Assembly: GCA_028564675.1 (NCBI GenBank)
Contig: JAOVVO010000170.1
Location: forward strand, 1-64,000
Direction of reading: 5' to 3'
From: Onchocerca lupi
Lineage: Eukaryota; Nematoda; Chromadorea; Rhabditida; Onchocercidae
Length of the DNA: 64,000 bases
The translations under genes and the position numbers were made by a program. Shown piece by piece: positions 40,555 through 52,400 of the stretch. Numbering within the stretch: the stretch's first letter is position 1; each line of letters starts with the position of its first letter. Under the pieces are notes generated by a model that ran no database searches, was not told the origin of the DNA, and worked only from the letters and a program-made list of their open reading frames with translations.

Positions 40555-42211
40555 TATTTTGTTATAAATTTTTTTTTCTTTACTTTCATTAGTGTCAGAA
40601 TTGTTCGTTTTATTTGTTTACTTCTTCATTATTTCTCAAGCAAAATTATGAAGTAACTATTTGAAATATTTTTTTTTTTTTTTTATACACTTCAGTTCTT
40701 GCTCATTGCATCAACAAGAAAAGTATCCGTATGTGCAATGTATTTGTGTGCAATATATTTTAAAGGCACTAGAACTTTATTTTTAGTTTATCTGATAATC
40801 CATCAAGAAAAGTATTATTAATTGTATTGTACTTGATGTGATATTAGGTCAGTAACTTTCAATTTAAAAGAAAGGAAGTTCCAATTGTTCATGTATGATC
40901 AGGTTCATTTGTGTTTACATTTTAAATCTACAAATTTAATTCTTGATTGTGACAATATCTATAGTACAAAGAGGAACTTTTTTCTGTAAAATACGTTATG
41001 TAAAAGATATATACAAAATGTGGCATATTGTTTTTGTTTACTTCTCAGTTCTATATGTTTCTAATGGCATAATATTACAGTTATATGCTTATTATATTTG
41101 ACAGAATTAGGTAATGCATTTTCTTATCATGATATAATTAAATAGGAGCATTTTCTTATCAGTAGTATGTTACTACGCTTGCATCGTTTTTATTAAAGTA
41201 TTATGCAAACAAATTTTATGCCAACAAATTTTTGAAAAAAAAAAGATTTTCTTTTTAAATTCCTACTTAGTTGCCGCAAGAGAAAAGGAATTTTTTGTTC
41301 AAAATTTTTGTCGATTTCCTTTTAATTCAATCAACAATAGTTTATTAATAAATAAAACAAAAAATAAAATCATATTGTATATTATGGCAAAAAAATAAAT
41401 AAAAAAGAATATGAATTACTGGAAACATCTTTTGGAGCTATAATAGTTTTTAAATTCATGTTGAAAGGTCGATTTAAAAAAAAAAAAAAAGAGAAAATTA
41501 TTGGAGGATATGGTACCAGTCCTGAAGTTCCGAATATTTCATATTAATTGCAATAATAATTTGATGTTTTGTGGGGGCAATTTAATATTTGTGTATTTCA
41601 GCTTTTAATTTTGCTGGACTCCAAAATATCTTTTTCAATATTTACTATTCAATTTTTAATATTTAAAATTCTTTAATTTGGATATTAGTAAAGTAGCACC
41701 TAGAGAAGATATGTATTACTAATTGATTTGTTCGATTTGATAAATAATCATGGTGATAATTAAGGAATTTACATGATTAGGAATGATTAAAATTTTAAAT
41801 TTTATGATTAGAAATGATTAAAACTATAAAGAATCATACTTCAGTATCGTCTAATTCTTTTATCTCAATTTGTTCTAAATGGATTTTATATTAAAATGAT
41901 AAACAATATTTGTAATTATCATTAATTATGATTAGCTATAGTAATTATCAACTATTATGATAATTACAATGCATAATTCTATAATAATAATAATGCAACT
42001 ATCATTATATAGTTGCTTCTTTTAGTTTTATATTTTTGTAAAATAAATAATTAAAATCTTAAGACAATGGATAATTAACGTTCAAATAAATGATGATAAA
42101 TAAGTAAAGAAATTATGCAATTTTGAAAGTATTTAAATCGAAATTTTACAAAAATTCATTGAATTAATCAATAGTTGTTTACTTGTTTTGCGGTCGGAAC
42201 GATACGGTAAC
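40555..42211. other. Intergenic region, no gene recognised
   Basis: About 1.66 kb of AT-rich DNA downstream of the STRIP1-like gene and upstream of the orphan six-exon gene. It contains several AATAAA-like sequences (for example about 41346-41402) that may end the upstream transcript. No coding exon or repeat family member was recognised. Confidence 0.4.
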
Positions 42212-45200
42212 ATGCATCTGCGGGATTTACGAGTGAGAAATGGATCTTCCTTGTTGAATCAATCAATAAGGTTTGTTATGATCAAAAAATGCTGATAATT
42301 TCATTATCAGTATATTTTTCAAAAATTCCCGATAGTTTAGACATTCATCGAGGATGTAAAAGTAAAATTATCAAATGCAAGTTATAAAAATCATTACTAT
42401 ACTTTAAATACTTAAAAAAATCCTTTTAAGCTTATTTTTCAACAATACATCTCCATTTAAGTAATTGCAGGATTCATTTTACGTTGATCCTAACTTCTCG
42501 ATTTCTTAGATGTAAGAATGAATCCGAGATTAAAATTATGTCTTATATGGAATGAATCCAAGACTAAAATCACATCCACGTGGAAGGAAAGATTGAAAGC
42601 ACGTCCTACGTGAAATGAATCCCAGACTAAAACATTTCGTACATTTAAGAAATCGGCAAATTAGAATTTACGTGAAATGAATCCACGCAACATTAACTTA
42701 TTATCAATTTTTTGAATGTCATATGATACAAATTTTAAAGTTTCAAATTGGCATAATAGTTCTGCAGAATTTTTTCTTCATTTCTTAAGCTTTTTTCGAA
42801 AATAGAAATTTTTGAATAATTCATAAATTACAGAAATAACGAAATCGAAATTTATTGTTTTTTATCACCATCTGCTCGTTATGGAGTATATATCACGCGT
42901 ACCGATGTATCGGATTTTCGACCGCTTGAAACTCACTTTTATAACTATCATTTTACTGTTTCGGATTTCATACTTGATACTGCGATCGAATATACCTCAA
43001 TGTGTGGTCCTTTTAAGGTAAATTTTTTCCTGATTCATATTTCAGGATGATCTGAAAATCTGATATTATAATTTGTAAAGCTTAATATAAATTATAATAT
43101 CAACTTATACATTTTTGAATTAATATACAAACACAAATTTGAAGAACAAAGTTTTATTGATGGATACCTAATAGAATATAAGAATCCGTGACCTTTGACT
43201 TTTCTCCTTTTCACTAACAAAAATGAAATGTCACGTCACTGATCTTTGATTCTCGTTCTTTTCATTAACAATGATAAAACTTCATTCATCTAAAAACGAA
43301 TAAGAGAAATTATGAAGAGAAGACAAGCAAGCATACAAACGTGAACATAGCATACGTTTAAACGTGAACAAATAAAGTTGCTTATACACGTAGATTTTTG
43401 AAGATCATCAAAATATGAATTAAAATGAAAATTCAATTGCAGAGATTTCATCGTTTTTATTTTTTAAATGACACTATTGGTATACTTGTTGATTTTTCAC
43501 GTAATAATGGTAATGTAACACAAAATATTATCCAATTTTCACACGTAAATCATTCTGTGACGTGTGAGCACGCACGTATTTGGAATTTTAACGTTGATGA
43601 TATGTTGTATGAAACGGATACTACTAATGTTATTGGTACAACAGCATTAACGAATGACAAAAATATCAGTAAGTATTGAGAATTTGTTGATAAAAATTAG
43701 AGATTGTTAATTGCTAGTTAATGGGAAAATGAAAATTATAACTAAATACAGCTATATATAAGATTTTAATTTAATTTAACTTAATTTTGATAGAAAAAAT
43801 TGAATTAACTTAAATTTCTAGCATACTTACCATTACTTGGTGAAAAAGATCATTTATCAGAAATATTTGTTCGACTAATACCAGCTAATCCATTTTATAC
43901 ATGTAATTTTATCATACCAATATTAATAATTAATGAGAAAGATGCTTATCGACGTGTAATACGAGCGAATGGCGTAGAATTGTTACGTGAATCGGATTTA
44001 TGCACCGATACTCGGTGTTATCCATTTATCAACGAAACATCGCTGTATTTCGTCGTACAATATCGCCCGGTTAATTACTTTATATCACTTAATTTTTTAA
44101 TCAATTAATCATTAAATAGTTTAATTATTAATTACTATTGACTGAGTTGAATAATTTGATCCTTAAAACTCGTCATCTATTGATAGAAATTTCTTTTTCT
44201 TTTTATCTCACTTTCTTAGTTTTATTCGTCTTCTCTTAAATCATCTGATTCTTCGGAATCTTTGCTTAACATCTATTTGGATATAATCCATTGGAATGAT
44301 CAGAAGCATTCTTCTGATCAGCCAAAATTTTATCAATTCATTCTTATCACCATGCTAGTAATTTATCAATTCATCATCCATCTTCTAAATGATGCATTTT
44401 AATAATTACATAATTGCAAATAATTTAAAAAATATTGATTGAAAATCAAACTTCATCTATCTCTTCATTTATTTAATTACCAACTGAACGCGCCATGTCT
44501 TGCTTGGCCGGTCCAGCTAGTTTATAGAGGCTGTCCACGTTTTTGCGCGGCCAGCCAAAAGTAGGCATGGTCAGTAAATTCAGTCCGCTCATGAAAGCGT
44601 GGTCAAAAAATTCAGTCCGCTCACCTACTTTTAACCGTCACAGGTGTGACAGGTGAAAAAAAAAAAAAAAAGATATCTATATGAAAATATATGTCTATTC
44701 AAATGTAACAAATTTTTTTTTTTTTTTTTTTTAATCAGTGAGGAACTTTCGGAGATTTAAGATCGGTAACAAGAAATATTTATATTTTAATTTGTATAGA
44801 TTTACCCAATTTATTTGGATGAATAAATTTTTTTTAAATTTTTTTCCCGATAACTTTTTTTACTAATATTCTTTTAGAAAATTACCGGATGAAAATCGAT
44901 CTTTTTTATATCCATTTATTTACTCTTTTATTAGGTAAAATTTTTTGAAAATTTTTCTGAAAACTTTCCCGAAAACTGTTTTTGCAAGTATTTTTCATGT
45001 TCAAAATACGTCAAATGTGTTAATTAAAATATTATAGAAGAAATCTTATGTAATTATTTTAATACTATATGGCAGGCAACTTTTTTTTATCATTTTTCCA
45101 CATTTGCGCATTAGTAATGAATAATTTCTTCTATCTAATTTTTTTTCAAAATAATACTATAACATGAAATATTATCAAATTTCTTTATGTATGAACCATT

Positions 45201-46411
45201 TTAGTAATGATGTATAATATGAATTCGTAAAACGTATTTTACTTATTTATTTGTTTTGTTTTGTTTTTTCAATATTCACAGATATTGAACCTTATTTTCC
45301 AGGAAGATTTCAGCGTTTATCGACAAACTTGTGTTGCTTTGCTAAAAGTTAATTTCAAGAATTATTTCGAAACTAATTTCTCTTCAACAGCCAAAATTAA
45401 TACATCTTATTTACCATTACAATGGACATATATTGCAAAGAATTATATACGACCACGTTTTGTTAAAATTATGGCACAAAATGGACATATTGCTCTTTTA
45501 CGTGCATTTATTTCTGCACCAGAACGTACGTGGATTTTGGTTAACCTGAATACGATGACGATGAATCCGTTGGAATTTGAAAAGATTGCAAAGTAAGGAA
45601 ATTTGTTAAAACTTGGAAACTATGATAATTGATTAGTTAATAAATTAAACTTGAATTAATAAATAAAGTTAAATCAGCAAATAAAATTAAATTAGTAGAT
45701 AAGATTAAATTAATAGCAAGCATATCACCGAATTTACAAGAAAAAAAGGAAAAAAACTTTTAGCAGTTGGATTACCTAAACTGTGATAATTTCTGAAAGA
45801 TATGAATTAATTATTTACAATCACTGCTAATTAGCATCCAGTTAATTTTAGCTTTCTATAGTAATTGGAAATTAAAAATTATTTATTCTCTTAATAAAAA
45901 ATAATATTACTATAATATTCTAATTTTATTGTAATAATTTGAACAAAAAAAAAAAAATTTTATTTGATATACTATCAGTTTTCAAGTATCATTGATGATT
46001 GCTGATCAAACAAAAGCGAAAAAGAAAAATTTGATTTTATTGATTTTATTACAATTTTTATTCCAGAGTAATATCTTTTTTTTTGACATATTAATTATTA
46101 TAGAATTAATTCTATATCAATTATCAATATCATATCAATTATTATAAAATTTTTTTTCCAGACATAACTGTGTAATGTTGGATAAAAATCGATTGATTTT
46201 TCATTTGCATCAAAATTTGACACTTTTTAACTATAATATCATTTGGAGTTATCACTCGGTACCAAAACTTCAATATTTAGCATTTTGGAAAGCAATTATT
46301 ATGCTTAAAAAATTTCGAACCAATGAATGTTGGCAGTTTCATCTAACATTTCATAAATTTTGTATCATTTGTTCAACTCTTGAAATTACTACACGACTAT
46401 TTCATTACTAA
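42212..46411 (+). CDS. Unrecognised protein, six exons
   Basis: Six exons with consistent splice phase: 42212-42270, 42834-43017, 43443-43668, 43822-44069, 45303-45592, 46162-46411; about 418 aa. An alternative in-phase acceptor at 45282 would add seven residues. The start ATG is the first in the open frame of exon 1 but upstream exons are possible. The product has no obvious signal peptide or membrane segment in this model. It mixes beta-like hydrophobic/aromatic stretches (RFHRFYFLNDTIGILVDFSR, TSLYFVVQYRP, PERTWILVNLNTMTMNP) with scattered Cys residues. A Cys-containing C-terminus (NECWQF, KFCIICSTLE) ends the chain. I do not recognise the family. Gene-like features are long open exons, good splice sites and phase agreement at all five junctions. 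Confidence 0.72.
42510..42690 (+). repeat. Irregular tandem array with GAATGAATCC core
   Basis: Four units spaced 36 to 61 bases each carry the core (A/G)AATGAATCC, three of them followed by an AGA(C/T)TAAAA tail and some preceded by a TACGTGGAA-like segment (cores near 42516, 42552, 42612, 42671). The array lies in intron 1 of the orphan gene. Confidence 0.65.
44487..44815 (+). repeat. Dispersed mosaic repeat, copy B
   Basis: GC-richer block inside intron 4 of the orphan gene. It contains two internal copies of AATTCAGTCCGCTCA (about 44579 and 44616), then a CCGTCACAGGTGTGACAGGTG stretch and poly-A; the same series appears at 62670-62810. Its front (TTGGCCGGTCCAGCTAG) resembles the end of copy A, and its rear (GGAACTTTCGGAGATTTAAG) matches the middle of copy A. 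Confidence 0.75.
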
Positions 46412-47172
46412 TATATAATTCCTCACCTTTCTCTTTTTTTCTTTTATTTCAAGTTTTTTAAATTAAAAAATTAGTTTATACCAATTTTTCATTTCGAATT
46501 TCAAGTATTCATATATTTGGTAATAGAAGTATTATTTGGACTAAATATATGCATATCAACGGATATCATTAAATAATACAATAATGTATTTGTATTATTT
46601 TTTCATTTCGAATTTTAAATACTCACGTATTTGTGCTAGAAGTATTAACATATTTGTATTAATTTATTATATAATAAGAAAATAACTGAAGCATTCGGGA
46701 GTTTTTTTGAAGCCTCGTTCCATTAATTTAACTTATTTGCTAATTAATTAATTACATTGTTTTGCTTGAAATTCGACATCATATTTTTTATTCTATTTAA
46801 TGTCATATATGCACATCAGCGGATATCAATGGAAAAAAAGAAAATAAAATTAATATAAATTAAAATTAAGTAATAAAAACAAATTGTTGGAAGATTTAAT
46901 AGTGAATGATTTAATAAACTATTTAAAAGTTATTTAAATAAAAATAATCTAAAAAGACTTGTTGATAATATTTGAATTCAATTAATATTATGCTAATAAC
47001 AAATTCAGGCAATTTTTCAAATTAATAATTTTTAAACAATTATTAATTATTTCAAAAAAGTTTTGCTATTATTATATCAAAAATAACCATTGAAAAACAT
47101 TCAAAATTTTTGAGAAAATAGGCAAAAAATTCAAAATTATCATTATTAGCATCAAATTTTATCAATAAATTT
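46412..47172. other. Convergent intergenic region with duplicated segment
   Basis: Between the orphan gene and the transthyretin-like gene. A segment starting CATTTCGAATTT and running through GAAGTATTA is present twice (about 46488-46533 and 46604-46649), about 116 bases apart. A second pair, containing GGATATCA after ATATGCA, lies at about 46548 and 46806. No coding exon was recognised. Confidence 0.5.
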
Positions 47173-48776
47173 TTAATGCTTTGTTTTAGAGTTTTTCTTC
47201 TGATTCATTTTGATTAATTTCATACATGAAATGGAATTATTTTGAAATAAATTTTTTTCATAACATTGACAACCATTATGACTTTTAATATTAGAAATTA
47301 TTTTTGAATGTGATATTTTGGTATGCTGTAATTCCAACAATCCGATATGATAAATTAATCGTTTCGCTGTAATTTCTTTAAATAACAATTGATCTTTACG
47401 CATACACTGCTAAAATAAAGATTTTTATTTTTTTAGCAAATTAAAACACAAAGACATTTAAAAAAAGCAAATAAAATTTTAAATTTCCACAAAAAAAATT
47501 CCAACACTTATCTGTTCTTATTTTTGGTATCAAATATACCGGACATTTTAATCATTTCAATGAAATTAATGGTTAAAGAGAAAATATAAATTCATAACAT
47601 TAATTATCAATGCAATGATAAGATGAAATTATTTACGAGGAACAGGAGCAAGAGGATTGCACAAAGAGCCTAGTAAGATGAAAATAAGAGCCTAGCTAAA
47701 GAAAAATAAGCCAAAGAAAAATTAGTCATATTTAGACAGACTTATTGCCATACATTAGTAATTAATAAAGTATTTCAGGTGCAAATGTAGTAGGTAAAAA
47801 ATGAATTTTAATCGTTGCTGTAATCCTTAAATTTTTGAATTCATTTAGATAATTAAAAATTTCTGGAATATTATATTTAAAAGCTGTAAATTTAGAAAAG
47901 CTTTAATTAGAGATTTGATATGAAATTTAAAAAATAAAAAGGCAAATTTCCATTTACCTTATTCAAAATTCCACCATCACAATGATGATCAATTGTTAGA
48001 TATAGCTTCGATGGTTCGATATTTTTTACTTGAAATAGGAATTCATCTTCATGATTTGCTGTAGTACCATCATCTTTAAGTCCTTCTGTAAATAATTTTG
48101 TAAATTTATTTTAAATTAATCAACAACCAGAAAGCATATCTGCACTTTTGACATTTGAGAATTAACTTATTTTCTCATTTAAAATAATTTTCTCTTTCAC
48201 GTTTTCCCGATCTGGTTCACCTTTTACTTCAAATCTAATTGGTGTGCAGAAACTCGAAATAATCTAATTGATAACCTAATTAACCAACAAAAAAATACAT
48301 AGTGTTATAATTTCTGCTCATCATGCTACGCCTCATGTGGAAAATTTTACGTGAAACACGTCAAAACTCTTCAACATCCACCTCCGTCATAAAGTTTTAG
48401 TCGTGCGGCAAGCACAGATGCACCACCACATGCCAATACACCGTGAATTCGTACTGTTTCCCCAACTGCACTGTTGACAGGAGCAAATAATTGAAGAATC
48501 TTCAATCAAAACATGCACATTAGACGTTAACACACGTTACACGTCAACAAAAACGTATGTCAGCACCTTAGACGTCAACTACGTATGTCAATGTATTAAA
48601 ATTAATATCATCATTCGTAAATGCATTGATTAATTTATTAGTGGAATGACATTTTGCAAATTTTTTAAAATAAAATGAAATATTTTTGTCCGCAAAAAAA
48701 TTTATCTCTATGTTTTAACACAATTAGTAATTTTGCGAACCTCAAGAAGTAAAAATAAACAACCGCTTTTTTGCAT
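47173..48776 (-). CDS. ttr: Transthyretin-like (TTL) secreted protein, diverged
   Basis: Member of the large nematode family of small secreted transthyretin-like proteins; the family's general function is not settled. Four exons join in phase: 48741-48776, 48382-48499, 47958-48085, 47173-47409; 172 aa. The first exon and the start of the second encode a signal peptide (MQKSGCLFLLLEILQLF, cleavage likely near residue 24). The mature part begins with the family pattern ETVRIHGVLACGG...ARLKLYD, followed by FLFQVKNIEPSKLYLTIDHH and a CDGG segment. The third block is weakly conserved: YHIGLLELQ fits the usual Y-x-x-G-x-L-x-L ending. After it comes an unusual extension of about 50 residues, rich in Lys, Asn and Ser with three Cys. 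The exon 2-3 match makes the family call good; the first exon is inferred from phase and signal character. Confidence 0.8.
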
Positions 48777-49420
48777 TTCAAAATGAATTAATGAATAATT
48801 TCTTCTAAGTAATACAAAATTAAGACCTCATATCAAATCTCATTGTTATATCATTTTCTGAAACTTGATGCATAATCTGTGAATGGGATTATACTTGCAA
48901 ATGCATTATTTATCAAATATTAAATTCTTTAGTGAACATAAATTCCAGTGTTCAATACAACTAACAATATTGGTAATTAAAACATTTCATGAAATTTGGT
49001 CAATAAATGTGGAATTCAACTGCTTCATATAAATGAAGGAAAATGTCAGAATAACAATTTGTATAACATATTTATCTTATAAAATAATGTTTTTCTGATA
49101 AAAATATAATGATAATCACTTATAACCTGAGATGACGATAATTATAAACTACAAAGATCGTTTAATTTAAGAGAGAAAAAATAGATCAGAAAGTAAAGCA
49201 AACAAAGAGAAAGGAATGAAATACTTTTTGAGACCAAAGAGCTTAAAAAAGCAGCATCGTATCCTGCTGCTTACTAAGAATTATTAGAAAGCTATTCTTA
49301 TGAAACTACAGTTATCAATAATGGCAATCATTACGAACTATACAAAAAGGAGTTAAATAGCACGAGTGAAAATTAACTTACAATTATACAATACACAATT
49401 ATTAATAGAAAATGATAAAA
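48777..49420. other. Intergenic region, no gene recognised
   Basis: About 640 bases between the BRD8-like stop (49421, minus strand) and the TTL start. Both genes run leftwards, so it should hold the BRD8 3' UTR and the TTL promoter. An AG about 28 bases before the TTL ATG may be its leader acceptor. Nothing else was seen. Confidence 0.35.
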
Positions 49421-52400
49421 TCATTCCTTAGATGCTCGTCCTCCGCGTGGTACTTTCGGAGTTTCACTAGTTTCTCGTGAAACATTATCAAATGTTTTTT
49501 CCTTACCAGGCTCCTCCGAATTCACAGGAGTGACACGTGGACTTGAAAATCTTGAACGTTCAAATTTCGCCTATAAATCTCAACGAGATATTAACTTTGA
49601 GAAATATGAAATTTTACAAATTTCAAACTAAAAAACTGATTTCAGAAAAAATCAAAAATTATAAAATCACGAATGAGTCGAGATGAATATGTTTCCAGAA
49701 TAATGACTTTTAAATCTAGACAGACTCTTAAAAGACCAAAAAATCACAAAAGAATTAACATAAAAAACCATAAAAACCTCTTCTGCCGCAAAAGCAGCAC
49801 TTCTTCTGGTCATGTGTGTGGTACCTCGAACAAATAATACATCTTTCTGAAGCATCTGCAAGGAAGAAAAAATTAAAATATTATATCTAATTTTCTGTCA
49901 ATGATAGGGAGCATAGAAATCTTTCCTACTATTCGATTAATTGAAATATAAGTAGTTATTCTGGAACTCTGTAAACAATAAAAATATAATTTCAGGTGAC
50001 TGCAGAGATCAACAGATCGAATAATAAGACTATTACTATTCTATTATATATTGGCTATTCTACTATATATTGATTTCATAAATAAGAATCATGGATGAAA
50101 AAAAAAATGAAGTGACCTTAAGTGAACTCAGCGTATCAACGGCCATCTCTTTTGCATAGTGATTTACATCATGACCTGTACTGTTGAACATCACTGCATT
50201 CGCAAACATCAGCAGTACATTTCGCTTGAAATCACTCATTCTTGACAAATTACCACCATCCAGCAATTTCTTTAACGTACTCAAGTCCATACGACTGCAA
50301 CTTTTCCTTTCAGAAAAATGTTTTTAAAATTCGAAATTTATAAGTATAAATGAACCTGTTTATCTAATAAATATATTGAAAGAAATGGCTTAATATGAAC
50401 TAGCACAGTCAAACAACTGGTAATAGCGGACAATAAAAGCTGGTTATTAAAATAGTATTAAAATATAAAATTCTTTAAAATATCAAAAAATGTTAAATAA
50501 TTCCTGACTAATCAAAAAATATTACTTTATTTGCATAAACGAAAATACCTTTTAACGGTTTTTGAATATCCTCGGGCATCTCGATCAGAAACAGGATGAG
50601 CGAAAATGGCAGCATGCCGATGACTGGATACCATACGCCACGCAGTAACCATAAGAGCTTTCTGTTCTACGTCACCATCAATCGAACCACCCTTAAAATA
50701 TGAACTTATTACCATTAATATAAATAAATATCACTAGTAATTAGCATGGCAATATCAATTTTTAGCATTTTTAATTAATTAAGCAGGTAGTAATCAATCG
50801 AATAATCTTGGTAAATCCAGTAGAATTACCAATATAAATGGAGAAAAGATAGCAGATAAATGTGTGATATATTGATACACTGACGGTCATCACGACAGCA
50901 TCAATAAAATAATTCTACGATTAATTATAAAATGATAATAATTAATAATAAATTTCGTATTTTTACACAGCATGCAATATAGTAATCGTTTCACGCGTCA
51001 TCATGTGTTTAAAAAAAGATCAGAAGTCTAAAGCATTAATGAATGAATGAATGAATGCATAGAATATAATGTAATTTAATTGAAAGACGTCAATTAAGAC
51101 TTAAAAATTTAAATTACATCACCGGAAGATTATAGGTATCATCCGAATAGAATATTAATAAGACTGTATACATTATTCAATAATTTAAAAATGCGATTGC
51201 TTTCAATTGATTAAAATCATTTCTAAGCATAAATATTTCATTTTGAATAGTTGTTAATTATTATTGATTAGAAAAATTTCTAATGATGCTCCTTAAAAAG
51301 AAAAAAAAAGGAATAATTAAAACTAAAGCATATTTTCTACTAGATATTAAATCATATCTCAAAAACCATGAAAATCATACTCTTTTTGATTGTCGACGGC
51401 TTGAACGTGTTACGACCGTACTTCTTTTCGGTGATCGGATTGCAGAAATTTCCGAAGATGCTCCTAAAAAAGCAATAAAATATTTCGGAGAGCGCTTTGT
51501 ATGATAAGTTATGGTATAAAATGATAATAAAAATGTGCCATTGATATACACAACCTTTTTATGAAACTTTCAATTTTTTCCATTTCTTTTTTATGATTAA
51601 TCTTAATGGAAATTTCAAAAAAAGATTTTTGACGGAGAAATCTAAATGCTACCTGCTTTTTCTTTCGCCTTTTCACTGGTAATAGCAGTCGCTTTCGAGG
51701 CACGACTTCGCGTGCGTAAATCGAAGAGCTTTTTATCATCATCTGATTCTTCCTCCACAGCTTGCTTTTCCTTAAAATATACCACCATTATTTAATAGAG
51801 CAGATTTCAGAGATTTGAAAAAGAAGAATGACACAAATAATGCATAAAAACATGATCAAACAAAACTAATTAATAACAGTTTTGTTTCAACCAACAAGAA
51901 AAATATCATCAGCCAAGAATTTCAACAACTAAATAGCAACAAAGAACTAATAAATAATGTTTCTTTCAATAATATATATTATTTCTTCCAAAATGGTTTA
52001 AATTAAAAGACAAAAATTACACGAATATGAACTTCTTTTTCAGGTTCTGGACTGGATTGCAATTCAATATTGCTTTCAATTCGATGTTTCACATCCTTTT
52101 TCTCAGCATTTTCAACATCTTTGCTAGATAATCGTCTAGAAATGTTTCATTATAAAAGAAGAATTACCATTTTCAGTGAAAGTTGAATTCTTCCTATTAA
52201 ATGTCGCTCAATTATGAATCAATTTATAATCTGATAACCGGGACGAACATCATTTTCCAAAAATTATAATTTTCATACCGCCGTTTGGCAGGCGTTGCTT
52301 TCCCTTCTTCCTCATTACTACCAATAATTTCCAACTTTGCCGATCGTTTTCGTCTTCCCGTTTGTTCAGGTGTTGCAGATGCGCTAGCTTCAACATCGAT

